From Diphasiastrum complanatum (Eukaryota > Streptophyta > Lycopodiopsida > Lycopodiales > Lycopodiaceae), in the NCBI GenBank assembly GCA_029204225.1, contig CM055094.1, positions 7,020,243-7,084,242 on the forward strand: a stretch of DNA of 64,000 bases. The letters run 5' to 3'. A program made the position numbers and the translations under genes. A model generated the notes under the pieces. It searched no databases. It had not been told where the DNA came from and saw nothing but the letters and a program-made list of their open reading frames with translations. Shown here piece by piece: positions 35,121-41,072 of this stretch (its first letter is position 1; the number at the start of each line of letters is the position of its first letter).

Positions 35121-36582
35121 AAATCCAAGTAAATACTTTTGTAGAGGAAAATTTTCAATGACTGAGTTACCCTAAAATTTATCCACCACTCATCAAGCAA
35201 ATCATCGTCATTATTGTCATGAAGTCATAAGCCTCCCAAGGTGAAGAAGAAGAAGAAGGTTTTTGTTACGAGGGTGAGATCATGTTTTGTTTTGTTCACT
35301 TTAACTTTTGCTAAGTGATTAGTATTTGATCATGCTTGATTCCTAAAGCTAGGCTTTGCTCATTCCTGTATGTGATGATGGTAGGATCATGATCCAATCT
35401 TGTACTAAGATATGGGTACACTCCTAATGTGATTTTGCAAGGTCTCTTCTCATGTCATAGCCTATTGATCACTTAGTCTTAATGATAAGCTTGATGAACA
35501 CAGATGAGAATTAACCGCTGGTCGTCTCTAATTGAATCCTTCACCTTTAAGTATTTTTGCAATGTTATTAGCAAAAATTTGTAACTCGTATTTGAGTGGA
35601 AATTGACTTCATTGGGGGGGAGGGAATCTTGGCCCCTCTACAAGTATTGAATGTGATTATTTTCAAATTGGATGTGTTGTAGTTCTAAGTTCACTCCCTT
35701 TGAATCAAGATAAGATCCTTGGTTTCACTAGAAGTGGTAACTAGGGCCAAAATTTGGGAGTTCTTGGTGTCATCCACCTACACAAACCATTTCTGCAACT
35801 AGAAGATACATTGAAGCATCTGAGTCTTGTGATTGAGTGCTCGTCTAGCTGGATAGTTGATTAATGGTGTTGCCTTCACTACGATAACTTAAACTCTGTA
35901 GCTCTTCTGAAATTGATAACTTAGGTGCTAGGTCACCTAGGATGGGCTGAACCTACCAAGTTCAGATTCCTGGCAGCCACACTGGGTCATGATCACTTAC
36001 TGCCCAGTTGAGTTTCATATACACTTACCGTTGATATACTTTGTGAAAGATCACACGAATCAGAACTTCAATCCATATAAGATGGACAGTCCGTGAACAA
36101 TCATTGTTGTACAATTTCTTATTTCCAATTGTTGCCTAGTCAATGATGAGAAAGATGATCTTAATCAAAATCACTCTGTCACTTTGCTGCTTAATCATGA
36201 ACAAAGTGCAGACAAAAGAAACCCAATTAAGAAAAATCAAGAAGCAAGGGGCAGTGCATAACTGAACTGAATTGGAATGAAAAATCCATAATACCGAACT
36301 CCCATTAACGGTCAAATTTATAAATCAAACAAAAATATAGAGAGCTTGAAAAGGAAAATTTTGTACCTTGCATGTGTCCAGAGATAGGAAATTGGGGAGC
36401 ACAAGGCGACCTCCTGTCATCAGATCTTGAAGCCCAAAAGAAATAGTATGAATTTGAGCGCTTATGTGGGCGATATGGAAAAAAGTGCTTCGGGTGGGGA
36501 GAGGAAGAGGCCGAGGCGCCACCACCAGGAGCAGAAGCGCTCCACAAATGTCGAGAGAGAAAGTGGAACATAACCCTTTCAT
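4532..36582 (-). CDS. Fe(II)/2-oxoglutarate dioxygenase, prolyl 4-hydroxylase alpha-subunit-like; 8 exons, TE-filled introns
   Basis: Host gene on the minus strand. Joining exons 36420-36367, 27747-27621, 26993-26918, 26777-26705, 23981-23886, 23636-23586, 6712-5927 and 4924-4532 gives 1656 nt (551 aa plus stop) with no internal stop; starting at 36582 gives 605 aa. Every junction has GT/AG ends and matching phase (0,1,2,0,0,0,0). The product carries the jelly-roll dioxygenase signature: W-H-S-D (Fe ligands His and Asp) in exon 4, F-E-G-G-L-F-H-F in exon 5, N-I-H (distal His) in exon 6 and [13 protein letters not shown] (Arg likely contacting 2-oxoglutarate) in exon 7. Plants have a conserved family of this type, annotated as 2OG-Fe(II) oxygenases of unproven substrate. 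Residues beyond about 200 are a poorly conserved C-terminal region. Introns 1 (8.6 kb), 4 (2.7 kb) and 6 (16.9 kb) are filled with transposons. It looks functional; hydroxylation substrate and location are unknown. Confidence 0.88.
5070..5778. mobile_element. GC-rich inverted-repeat element in intron 7 (foldback or MITE type)
   Basis: Ends are GTTGCAGtccGCGTTCC (from 5070) and its imperfect inverse ...GGAACGCGATCAGCTGCAAC (to 5778). Inside are perfect or near-perfect small palindromes: gcgttccggaacgc near 5079, ttggggggcgttgccccccaa (5435-5455), a ccccccgccgggggg stem, and gatccgggtcgtggatcgc near 5700. A and T homopolymer runs lie between them. Open frames across it are by-products. It sits wholly inside intron 7 between exons 7 and 8. 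Confidence 0.65.
5927..6712 (-). CDS. Dioxygenase exon 7 (2OG-binding Arg plus C-terminal region)
   Basis: 786 nt, acceptor tttacag, donor gtatgc, phase 0 at both ends. It opens with [16 protein letters not shown], ending the catalytic core; the Arg of G-E-R is the likely 2-oxoglutarate C5-carboxylate contact. The remaining roughly 240 residues ([10 protein letters not shown] onward) are Ser/Glu/Asn-rich and less recognisable. The open frame over 262 codons in AT-rich surroundings argues for selection. Confidence 0.88.
6713..7830. other. Intron 6 acceptor-side sequence, nothing recognised
   Basis: About 1.1 kb of AT-rich intron between exon 7 and the Helitron remnant. A short + frame at 7201-7458 has no recognisable content. 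Confidence 0.5.
7837..8780 (+). pseudogene. Helitron Rep (HUH endonuclease) domain, frameshifted
   Basis: Two overlapping frames (7837-8034 and 7971-8780) make up the replication-initiator domain that nicks and rolls out single-stranded Helitron DNA. Visible are [14 protein letters not shown]-x-W, the H-T-H metal motif and the Y-V-Y-K-G-P-D end. A frameshift near 7975-8030 and a stop at 8780 break it. Confidence 0.8.
8929..9600 (+). pseudogene. Helitron protein middle region, frameshifted
   Basis: Frames 8929-9348 and 9255-9575 continue the RepHel protein between Rep and helicase: [11 protein letters not shown] ... [35 protein letters not shown]-x-L-L-x-x-V-x-G-x-x-S-F-x-x-L-R-T is typical of plant Helitrons. 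Confidence 0.75.
9660..10991 (+). pseudogene. Helitron PIF1-like helicase domain, frameshifted
   Basis: SF1B helicase pieces: Walker A at 9690-9713, then 9729-9989 ([10 protein letters not shown] ... L-I-I-W-D-E-A-P-M), 10204-10539 and 10527-10991. The C-terminus carries [19 protein letters not shown] and [11 protein letters not shown]. At least three frameshifts and stops. After about 10930 it is cut by a GC-rich inverted-repeat element. Confidence 0.8.
10932..11190. mobile_element. GC-rich inverted-repeat element (CGTCCGG type) ending the Helitron remnant
   Basis: The left end cgcgtccacgtccgcgtccgg (from 10935) is mirrored by ccggacgtggacgcg in the right end (to about 11166). Short CGTCCGG/CCGGACG words repeat throughout, separated by A/T homopolymer runs of 10-19 bases. 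The plan is the same as the element at 5070-5778, though the words differ. Confidence 0.6.
11199..11226. repeat. (AT)n microsatellite
   Basis: Uninterrupted AT dinucleotides, followed by atatac variants to about 11240. Confidence 0.95.
11367..11721 (-). repeat. 3' LTR of gypsy copy 1
   Basis: TG...CA, 355 bp, closely matching 13485-13840 and also the LTRs at 18483 and 21765. Preceded on its strand by the purine tract. Confidence 0.88.
11930..13321 (-). pseudogene. Gypsy gag and aspartic protease remnant (copy 1)
   Basis: From about 13321 down: a Glu-rich gag start, then W-W-L-N-L-Q-E-T-type retrotransposon gag broken by stops, a zinc-knuckle end ([12 protein letters not shown], in 12364-11930) and a protease with [13 protein letters not shown]. 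The family active site is D-S/T-G-A, so D-D-G-A-N is altered. Not functional. Confidence 0.75.
13485..13840 (-). repeat. 5' LTR of gypsy copy 1
   Basis: TG...CA, 356 bp. The tRNA-Met primer site starts one base inside it. Confidence 0.88.
13841..14170. other. G/C-run-rich spacer, no gene
   Basis: Long C and G homopolymer runs (ccccccccaaaaaaaa, ggggggagac) with overlapping open frames on both strands that look like composition artefacts. Directly after the target duplication, 13846-13925 could be more of the Helitron host sequence, but I cannot prove it. Confidence 0.4.
14171..14465. repeat. Palindrome-dense tandem repeat, period about 118 bp
   Basis: The words ggcctaccataggcttg, ccacatggca and aggccacata recur in direct and inverted form; taccataggc sits at 14271 and 14389. 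Two imperfect units are visible. It abuts the LTR starting at 14466. Confidence 0.7.
14466..15267 (-). repeat. 3' LTR of the truncated gypsy element
   Basis: 802 bp, TGTTAGG...CCTAACA termini, preceded on its strand by a purine-rich tract. No second copy is in the window. Confidence 0.6.
15303..18482 (-). pseudogene. Degenerate coiled-coil coding region downstream of gypsy integrase
   Basis: Open pieces on the minus strand: 18482-18316, 18133-17852, 17845-17597, 17588-17214, 16935-16558 and 15506-15303, broken by stops and shifts. The composition is Gln/Glu/Leu-rich with heptad-like stretches ([20 protein letters not shown] near 16700; more around 16200-16550), a Gln-rich start and a conserved-looking globular part ([18 protein letters not shown] near 17800). 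The C-terminus is Ser/Glu/Lys-rich. Total coding potential is about 1000 residues. It could be an additional 3' ORF of gypsy, or the gag of a neighbouring element. I do not recognise a specific domain. Confidence 0.55.
18483..18833 (-). repeat. 3' LTR of gypsy copy 2
   Basis: 351 bp; begins TGCTAAAGG where the sister LTR has TGTTAAAGG, so the terminus has one change. Confidence 0.85.
19007..19437 (-). pseudogene. Ty3-gypsy reverse transcriptase fragment
   Basis: Two frames: 19434-19195 with [19 protein letters not shown] and [12 protein letters not shown], and 19198-19007 with [12 protein letters not shown] and the catalytic F-L-D-D-I-L-V-Y-S. The frame shifts between them. RT is cut off soon after the F-L-D-D box. 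Confidence 0.9.
19550..20834 (-). pseudogene. Gypsy gag with zinc knuckle (copy 2)
   Basis: 20834-20424 encodes an acidic N-terminus with a coiled segment. 20376-20068 is the core retrotransposon gag domain ([22 protein letters not shown]). 20030-19734 is Lys-rich and ends in the zinc knuckle [15 protein letters not shown] frameshift around 20400 and a short deletion near 20040 disrupt it. A protease scrap follows to 19550. Confidence 0.85.
21765..22111 (-). repeat. 5' LTR of gypsy copy 2
   Basis: 347 bp, TG...CA, with the primer site immediately inside. Confidence 0.85.
22279..22331. repeat. (TA)n microsatellite
   Basis: About 26 uninterrupted TA units within the degraded gypsy 3' region. 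Confidence 0.95.
22400..23165 (-). pseudogene. Ty3-gypsy integrase C-terminal half
   Basis: It begins abruptly at [10 protein letters not shown] and runs through [19 protein letters not shown] (catalytic Glu present), a frameshift near 23000, then [20 protein letters not shown] and [13 protein letters not shown]. Further degraded residues continue to about 22400. Catalytic Asp residues are deleted. Confidence 0.85.
23212..23482. repeat. Two-unit tandem duplication, 135 bp
   Basis: ttgg[g/a]tttccaatataagcta starts at 23212 and again at 23347. The units share aatttcaaggactccaatattg and a ttcaagattNtggct end with moderate divergence. It lies between the truncated gypsy integrase and exon 6. Confidence 0.8.
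23586..23636 (-). CDS. Dioxygenase exon 6 (distal iron histidine)
   Basis: 51 nt (17 codons), acceptor ttgctacag, donor gtatgc, phase 0 at both ends. It encodes [17 protein letters not shown]. The His of N-I-H is the third iron ligand. It was found because the fold requires this segment between exons 5 and 7. The donor opens the 16.9-kb intron. Confidence 0.88.
23886..23981 (-). CDS. Dioxygenase exon 5 (FxGGxxxF strand)
   Basis: 96 nt, acceptor cacacag, donor gtactc, phase 0 at both ends. It encodes [24 protein letters not shown] ... V-P-S-V-G. The F-E-G-G-x-F-x-F strand is characteristic of prolyl 4-hydroxylase-type 2OG dioxygenases. An alternative donor three bases upstream (gtaggg) would drop one residue. 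Confidence 0.9.
23982..25078. other. Intron 4, acceptor-side portion; nothing recognised
   Basis: AT-rich non-coding sequence between exon 5 and the exon-like pieces at 25079-25350. A short minus frame at 24446-24634 has no recognisable content. Confidence 0.5.
25079..25352 (-). pseudogene. Unrelated two-exon C-terminal gene fragment inside intron 4
   Basis: The minus-strand piece from about 25350 to 25159 encodes [19 protein letters not shown] ... L-Q-A-R-L-V-Y-P and ends in donor gtaagag. After a short intron with acceptor attttcag (about 25119), a second piece joins in phase to give [13 protein letters not shown] and a stop (to 25079). It reads as the natural C-terminus of a different protein; I cannot name the family. 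The upstream acceptor is unclear: an in-frame TAA lies just before Q-V-R. It is likely a captured or duplicated gene fragment, not part of the dioxygenase, whose exons 4 and 5 join without it. Confidence 0.5.
25640..26170 (-). pseudogene. Ty1-copia RT/RNase H remnant in intron 4
   Basis: Translating the minus strand across shifts gives [17 protein letters not shown] then [27 protein letters not shown], and an E-A-I-Q-L-R-R-type end. These are the standard copia C-terminal motifs in order. Heavily decayed. Confidence 0.75.
26171..26704. other. Intron 4, donor side; nothing recognised
   Basis: The minus frame at 26568-26218 is open but has no recognisable domain and begins outside any splice context. 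Confidence 0.4.
26705..26777 (-). CDS. Dioxygenase exon 4 (H-x-D iron site)
   Basis: 73 nt, acceptor atgtag, donor gtatgt. It encodes [28 protein letters not shown] supplies the first two iron ligands (His, Asp) of the 2-His-1-Asp triad. Intron 3 upstream is only 140 bp; the next intron is 2.7 kb. Confidence 0.9.
26918..26993 (-). CDS. Dioxygenase exon 3
   Basis: 76 nt, acceptor gatcag, donor gttagt. The first two bases complete an Asp codon begun in exon 2, and the last two (AG) join the first C of exon 4 to make Ser. It encodes [24 protein letters not shown]. An alternative acceptor a few bases later would break the frame. Confidence 0.88.
27621..27747 (-). CDS. Dioxygenase exon 2
   Basis: 127 nt, acceptor ctttcag and donor gtaaaa, starts phase 0 and ends phase 1. 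It encodes [14 protein letters not shown] ... [13 protein letters not shown] ... P-F-I-S-I-R, a segment typical of the N-terminal part of the plant P4H-like dioxygenase family. Confidence 0.9.
27894..27940. repeat. (CT)n microsatellite abutting a LINE fragment
   Basis: 47 bp of CT dinucleotides; the LINE endonuclease sequence begins immediately after it. Confidence 0.95.
27941..29261 (+). mobile_element. Non-L1-type LINE fragment: endonuclease end to start of RT
   Basis: It begins inside the apurinic-type endonuclease (D-F-N-A-R-T-like start) and runs through [16 protein letters not shown] with the C-terminal L-S-D-H-S box near 28275, a linker, then RT N-terminal motifs [29 protein letters not shown] and [21 protein letters not shown] to about 29261. 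Frameshifts at roughly 28090, 28480 and 28860. Copies on the minus strand at 33.6-34.2 kb belong to the same family. Confidence 0.85.
29262..30240 (+). mobile_element. LINE fragment: endonuclease domain
   Basis: A second copy of the same LINE starts directly after the first, in the N-terminal half of the endonuclease: [40 protein letters not shown], and a final [10 protein letters not shown] ... L-S-D-H-S. A stop near 29517 and a small internal duplication near 29900-29950 break it. The join at 29262 moves from RT back to endonuclease, so two insertions or a rearrangement are needed. Confidence 0.85.
30284..31447 (-). mobile_element. LINE 5' region and ORF1, coiled coil plus RRM-like domain
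   Basis: The GC-rich 5' region is at 31447-31230. An Ala/Pro-rich N-terminus (31229-30888) is followed by a coiled coil ([17 protein letters not shown], then [13 protein letters not shown]) and an RNA-binding-like domain with N-I-R-V-R-G-I-P-D and [10 protein letters not shown] at 30660-30284. One stop near 30888 and a frameshift near 30530. The layout is that of a LINE ORF1 nucleic-acid-binding protein. Its ORF2 should follow below 30284, but + strand LINE sequence is found there instead. Confidence 0.7.
31448..34250 (-). mobile_element. 5'-truncated non-L1-type LINE (RT to 3' end)
   Basis: Minus strand, in order: RT start (34205-33960, [22 protein letters not shown]), RT core (33839-33615, [13 protein letters not shown]), catalytic [10 protein letters not shown] near 33495, K-T-K-V-M-V-F-N-T near 33365, thumb (33205-32966, [15 protein letters not shown]) and a Cys/His C-terminus [19 protein letters not shown] (32696-32364). 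A second C-terminal copy follows at 32311-31961 with one Cys changed to Ser. The 3' end has attaataaagctat near 31450. Plant L1 elements lack this C-terminus. Confidence 0.85.
34251..35048. other. Intron 1 spacer, nothing recognised
   Basis: It contains ttgaggaggagtatt (about 34528) followed by tgtgtgagga, a purine tract and LTR-start-like signal, but no coding remnant. Diverged LTR-element debris is possible. Confidence 0.35.
35049..35117. repeat. (TC)n microsatellite
   Basis: 69 bp of uninterrupted TC dinucleotides in intron 1 of the dioxygenase gene. Confidence 0.95.
35118..36366. other. Intron 1, donor side; nothing recognised
   Basis: About 1.25 kb between the TC tract and the exon 1 donor. 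AT-rich, no open frame of note, no transposon motif recognised. Confidence 0.45.
36367..36582 (-). CDS. Dioxygenase exon 1 (start uncertain: 36420 or 36582)
   Basis: The frame ends ...[14 protein letters not shown] followed by donor gtacaa (36366 downward), phase 0. The short start at 36420 (M-T-G-G-R-L-V-L...) matches the compact N-terminus expected for this family. The longer start at 36582 adds 54 residues with a hydrophobic core (A-L-L-L-L-V-V-A) then P-R-P-L-P-L-P, which could be a signal peptide or anchor, or only translated 5' UTR. Neither ATG has a strong context. The D-T-C-K/E-L-E-F join to exon 2 is what identifies the exon. Confidence 0.75.
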
Positions 36583-36679
36583 CTATAAAATGATAAGTTT
36601 GAGAATGAGGTATAGTGGAAATCCCCTTGTAAGATCACCTTTCCATGTTAACCCATTCACCCCCACAAGGTGACCAAGT

Positions 36680-37223
36680 AAGAGTGGATACTTCCTGACA
36701 ATAAGTGAATCATCTTCTAAGAACACACTTATAAACATAATAAGGTGATGAGCCTCATGGATCTAAGATTAGTCTAAGATTAGCGTTGAATACAAGATTA
36801 GAAAATTGACGCAAAATATTTGTTATTTTAGCATGCATAGTCTTAGCAATCTTAGTGTGCTTAATCTTTGTGATCTTGGCAAGATGATGGATTTTTGTGA
36901 TCAGTATGAGGTGATGTGGCCTTGGGTTTTTTTCAAAGAAGAGCACCTATTTTGAAGGATGAGAAGCTTTGGAATCAAGGATATTATCCAAGCATGGAAA
37001 GAACCAATGGTAAAGGTGTTGGGATGGTGGATGGCGTTTGGAAATAGATTTACTAAGGAGGTGCTTTCATGGATAAGGTGATAGTGCATCATTATCAATT
37101 TATTGGATGATTTTAAGTGCTTTGTACTTGCAAATGATGTATTATGTATTATTAATCCATAATCAGCCCTTGAAGTCATGTATAGTTTGTCATAGTTGAA
37201 TCAAGCTATTTTTTGAGGAGAAG
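36680..37223 (+). mobile_element. Non-coding LTR-element inside ending in a polypurine tract
   Basis: Ends ttttttgaggagaag (37209-37223) followed by TGTGAGAAAT, paralleling 923-935. It contains 'gtgcttaatctttgtgatc' and 'gtgatcagtatgagg' words seen in diverged form at 570-640. No protein is recognisable. Confidence 0.4.
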
Positions 37224-37960
37224 TGTGAGAAATATGGCAAAATATAGCTTGTTAGGCCAAATTTATGTATATAATGTCATTCCACACATGTGAAGGATGT
37301 TCTCACTTGTGAAGCGTGTGAATTTCACACATGTGGAATTTCCACTAAGTGTGATTTAGATCTCCTAAGGTGTATGATTGCACAATGATCAAGATTAGAT
37401 TGACATTCAAGATCTAACTCAATCTCTAAGGCATAAACACACTACCACATGCATTTACTCAACACAAAAGCACATACACATGTATGGGAAGTGTTCTCTC
37501 AAAAAAAGTAAGTAGGAAAAGGCCAACTCTCTGGTAGAGACTCCCAGGTAGAGAGAGAAAGCAAGTAAACACTTAGAGTCAAAAACTTGATTGATCTCCA
37601 AATTACTTAGAACAAAATGAGAAGTACAATGAGACTAGTAGATCCATGAGGTAGTTCACCCTCAAAAAATGTTGGACCTCATTTCTATCACCTCTTGATT
37701 CTATTGGACCAATGATGCATCCACCTCTTGATTCTATTGGATCATTCTCAAGCATAACTCAAATCATATTGGACCATTGATGTCTCCACCTCTTAATTCT
37801 ATTGGACCTCTTGAACTTACATCCAACAACAACTATACAACCTATCTAACTCGAGTTCTGCCACTTACACTACTTTGGCTCAATAGAGGCTTTATATGTG
37901 GATTTGACCAATTTGCCTTCTATGCCAATTTTGACCTATCAATGTTCTACACCAAGATGC
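37224..37960. repeat. LTR-like non-coding repeat
   Basis: Lies between the purine tract at 37209 and the copia RNase H end at about 37960. Contains tcacacatgtgg and repeated 'cctcttgattctattgga' (about 37685, 37725, 37790). Similar words in reverse order occur at 2300-2900. It could be the 3' LTR of the minus copia or the LTR of a + element; termini are not resolved. Confidence 0.35.
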
Positions 37961-38660
37961 TTGACATAGAAAAAGTGTAAGACCCTCCAAGATTAGATCT
38001 ATATTTGGTAAAGGCACTTTTGCTCAAAGGCTTGGTGAGTAGATAGGCAATACAAGAGGATGTGTTGACATGCTCCAAATAGATTTCTCCTCCAATAAGC
38101 TTTTCCCTCACAAAGTGGTGTGCCACTTCTATGTGCTTGCTCCTTGCATGAAATATGGGATTGGGCCAAGATGTTGTCACATCTGATCATTGGTAGATCA
38201 TCCTCCTTGATGCACTTTAGCTCCAATAACAATCTCTTGATCCAAAGCACCTCTTTGGTAGTTGTGGTGAGTGCTTTGTACTCGGCCTCACATGAAGAAA
38301 GAGATATAGTATCTTGCTTTTTGGAAGCCAAGATATTAGATTGCCTCCAAGAAATATGGTGTATGCACTTATGGACTTTAGATCCATCTTATCACTTGCA
38401 AAATCCAAATCCGAGTAGCCAATAATGGATAGATCTTCACTTTTATAGAGTAGACCATAGTCATAAGATGAAGATATATATCTTAGAATCCTCTTGGCCA
38501 TCTTCCAATGATGGATCTTTGGATCTTGCATAAATTGGCTCAACTTGTGCACGCGCAAATGCTCAAGTTGGGCCTAGTGATGGTAAGCCAAATTAAGGAG
38601 CCTATAAGACGCCTAAAAAGTGAGATGTCCTCGAAGGATCTTTCATCACCTTTATTAGGA
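37960..38660 (-). pseudogene. Ty1-copia RNase H remnant A
   Basis: Minus strand: R-R-L-I-G-S-L-I-W-L-T-I-T-R-P-N near 38600, H-H-W-K-M-A-K-R-I-L-R-Y-I, S-L-S-S-C-E-A-E-Y-K-A-L, H-A-R-S-K-H-I-E-V-A-H-H-F and L-L-T-K-P-L-S-K, in normal order with several frameshifts. Everything upstream of late RT is missing. Confidence 0.85.
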
Positions 38661-40345
38661 TCTTTCACAATGTGTTGTTGCGAATACCAACAGCAAAAAG
38701 AAAGATATTTGTAGTATAAACAGGTATCGTTCCTACTAAAGAGCAATAAAAGGGCTAATACTGTCATTATTAGTGCAAAACAAAGAACAACAAAAAATGG
38801 ATGGAATGAAATATAAAATGATTGCAATCTGGTCATCGATAGATGTTTCCACAATGGGGCTGCCAATACGACCGTATAAAGAAAACAAACACCCAGGAGA
38901 AAGATATTGAATACTTCATTATGGTTTTTAGATTCAAATGGGAGTGAAACTCAAGAAAGCAAATACTTCAGCAAAGAGAAAGCCACACAGTGTTTCCGTT
39001 ATCTTGACAGTAGCTTATCATGAATCTAACTCCTATGATCTGCACAAATCACAAGATTGAAGGCTAGAAACACTTCACTAGACAATTCTAGTCCAAACAC
39101 TATGTAATAAGCATTAGCATACAGTGCCATAAACTTCCTATTACCAAATTGAATCACCATGAAAAGCATAGAAGGTATTCACAATAGAAACAAGTTGAGT
39201 GATCCAGAAACACTTAGATTTTCAGTATTTGTATTCATCATTTGTAGATTACAGAGATATGTATAATCTAAGCACTGCAAAGAAGAGGGATTGCTACACC
39301 TCTATAGAAGAAACAAAGAACACATTGTTCTGAACTTGTAGAAGAATAACAAAGATAGTAAATCTACATGAAGCACCAACAGAGCAACACATGCTTTTAT
39401 TCTACATTGTGTCTGAATGAATGGCAGAAATCTGAAGTTATAGCAAAGGCAAATACATGCTAGAGGCTGTGGCTCTGCAACTGTTGCAAATAAGAAAGCA
39501 AATGAAATTTTGACATCTGAAAAAAGGCTTTCACAAGCCAATAGCATACCGTCTAGTAGAATAGGGCATTTGCAGACAAATAGAATACTGCCACATCAAG
39601 ATCTGTAGTTAGAAACATGTTTACTTTCTCTGGAATGATCTGCAATGGTTGAGGCAAGGCAAAAGAGATGCGCTGGGTGCATGTAGAAAAAAGTACAACC
39701 AAACAACCACTGGAAAACCGTCGTTGGCTGCCACTATGGATTTGCGTGAAAGAGTGGTATGCTAAAAGATAACCCTTTGGCCATTGCCTTAGGAACTGCT
39801 TATCAACCTTAGAAACTGTCGCTAGAAATGCATATGGCTGTAGGAATAGCGACGATGGGCTGGTTGTTTGAAATCTGTCTGAAAACTGCCTTTGGAGTGT
39901 AGTAGAGGCTGCCATAGAAAGTGTCATTGAAAAGAAAAGAAAGTGCGTTGGCAGATCTACATGTGCAGAACCACTTTGAGAAACCATATGGCTGTCTGTG
40001 TTGGTTGGCTAGATCTGCTACTGAAAACTCATCTGAATCAACCCTAACTGCTTGTAGACTGTCGCTACATATGGCAAAAAAATAGCTGCTAGAGGTGCGC
40101 TGGTGGCTTGTCGCCTTCTGACCTGCATGGAGAACAACCGCTCTTCGTTGCCCTGAGAGAAAAGAAGTGCGAAGGTGGGCTGCCAAGAAGTCATATTGCC
40201 CTACAGAAATGCGAAGAGAGAGAGAGGTGAAAAGCAACAACTACCCTAAATACCCATTGTATGCATCGTGGCTGCCTGCAAAGATGGAGTGGCTTGCAAG
40301 GACTGGGTTTCCCTTAGGAAATGCAAAGGTGCCTCCTTGTACCCT
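38661..40345 (-). other. Unidentified region with overlapping minus-strand open frames
   Basis: Frames of 144 and 143 codons (39987-39553 and 40240-39809) and 81 codons (39547-39302) are open but match nothing I know; Ser/Phe/Gln-rich. The 40471-40241 frame runs from copia RNase H into this block, where similarity to the related copia at 46.6 kb stops at about 40346. It could be LTR or leader sequence of that copia, or a recombined insertion. Confidence 0.35.
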
Positions 40346-41072
40346 TTTAGTGAAAATATCAGCTAGTTGTTCTTCTGTGCTACAATGAACAACATGAATT
40401 TCATGACTCAGCAGCCTCTCACGTGTAAAGTGATACTGAATCTCAATGTGTTTAGTTCTCGCATGGAACACTGGATTTTTTGCTAGCTGAATGCCACTCT
40501 AACTGTCGCTATGTAAAGTCGTGGGATTTTTCTGCTTCATGCCAACTTCTTCCAAGATTTGTCTCAACCATATAGCTTCATGTGCTGCACTACACATTGC
40601 CTTATACTTTGCTTCTGTGGTGGAAAGAGCAATTGTACTTTTCTTCTTACTAGACCAGGAAAAGCAACTACCACAAAACTGGAATACATACACTGTAGTG
40701 GATCTATGATCATCATAGTCACCTCCCCAATCTGCATCCACATAGCCACACAACTCAGGTAAACCATCATGCTTCTTGTAAATCAAGCCATATTTTGAAG
40801 TGCCTTTCACATAACGCAAAATGCGTTTAGCTGCTTTCCAATGCATTTCCGTAGGTGCTACCATAAACTGACTTACAATGCCAACAATATAGCATATATC
40901 TGGTCTAGTCGTGGTAAGGTAAATCAAGCTCCCTACTAACTGTCTATACAACATAGCATCAAATGACTGTGACTCATCAAGCTTAGAAAGCCTTTTACCT
41001 GGTTCAATAGGAGTGTTTACTGGTTTGCAATCCGCAACCTAAACCTGTGCAGCAACTCTTTGACACACGTCA
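40346..41072 (-). pseudogene. Ty1-copia RT end and RNase H remnant B
   Basis: Closely related to the copia at 46.5-50.3 kb: L-L-H-R-F-R-L near 41060, L-Y-R-Q-L-V-G-S-L-I-Y-L-T-T-T-R-P-D-I, Y-V-D-A-D-W-G-G-D, S-T-I-A-L-S-T-T-E-A-K-Y-K-A, F-H-A-R-T-K-H-I-E-I-Q-Y-H-F and Q-L-A-D-I-F-T-K. The open frame is 151 codons (40954-40499) with a stop at the H-S-D-S/Q-S-G join. Confidence 0.88.

Noticed and set aside
36573-36583. ctataaaatg as a TATA box
   Set aside because: It reads correctly only on the + strand, opposite to the host gene, and overlaps the possible upstream start codon.
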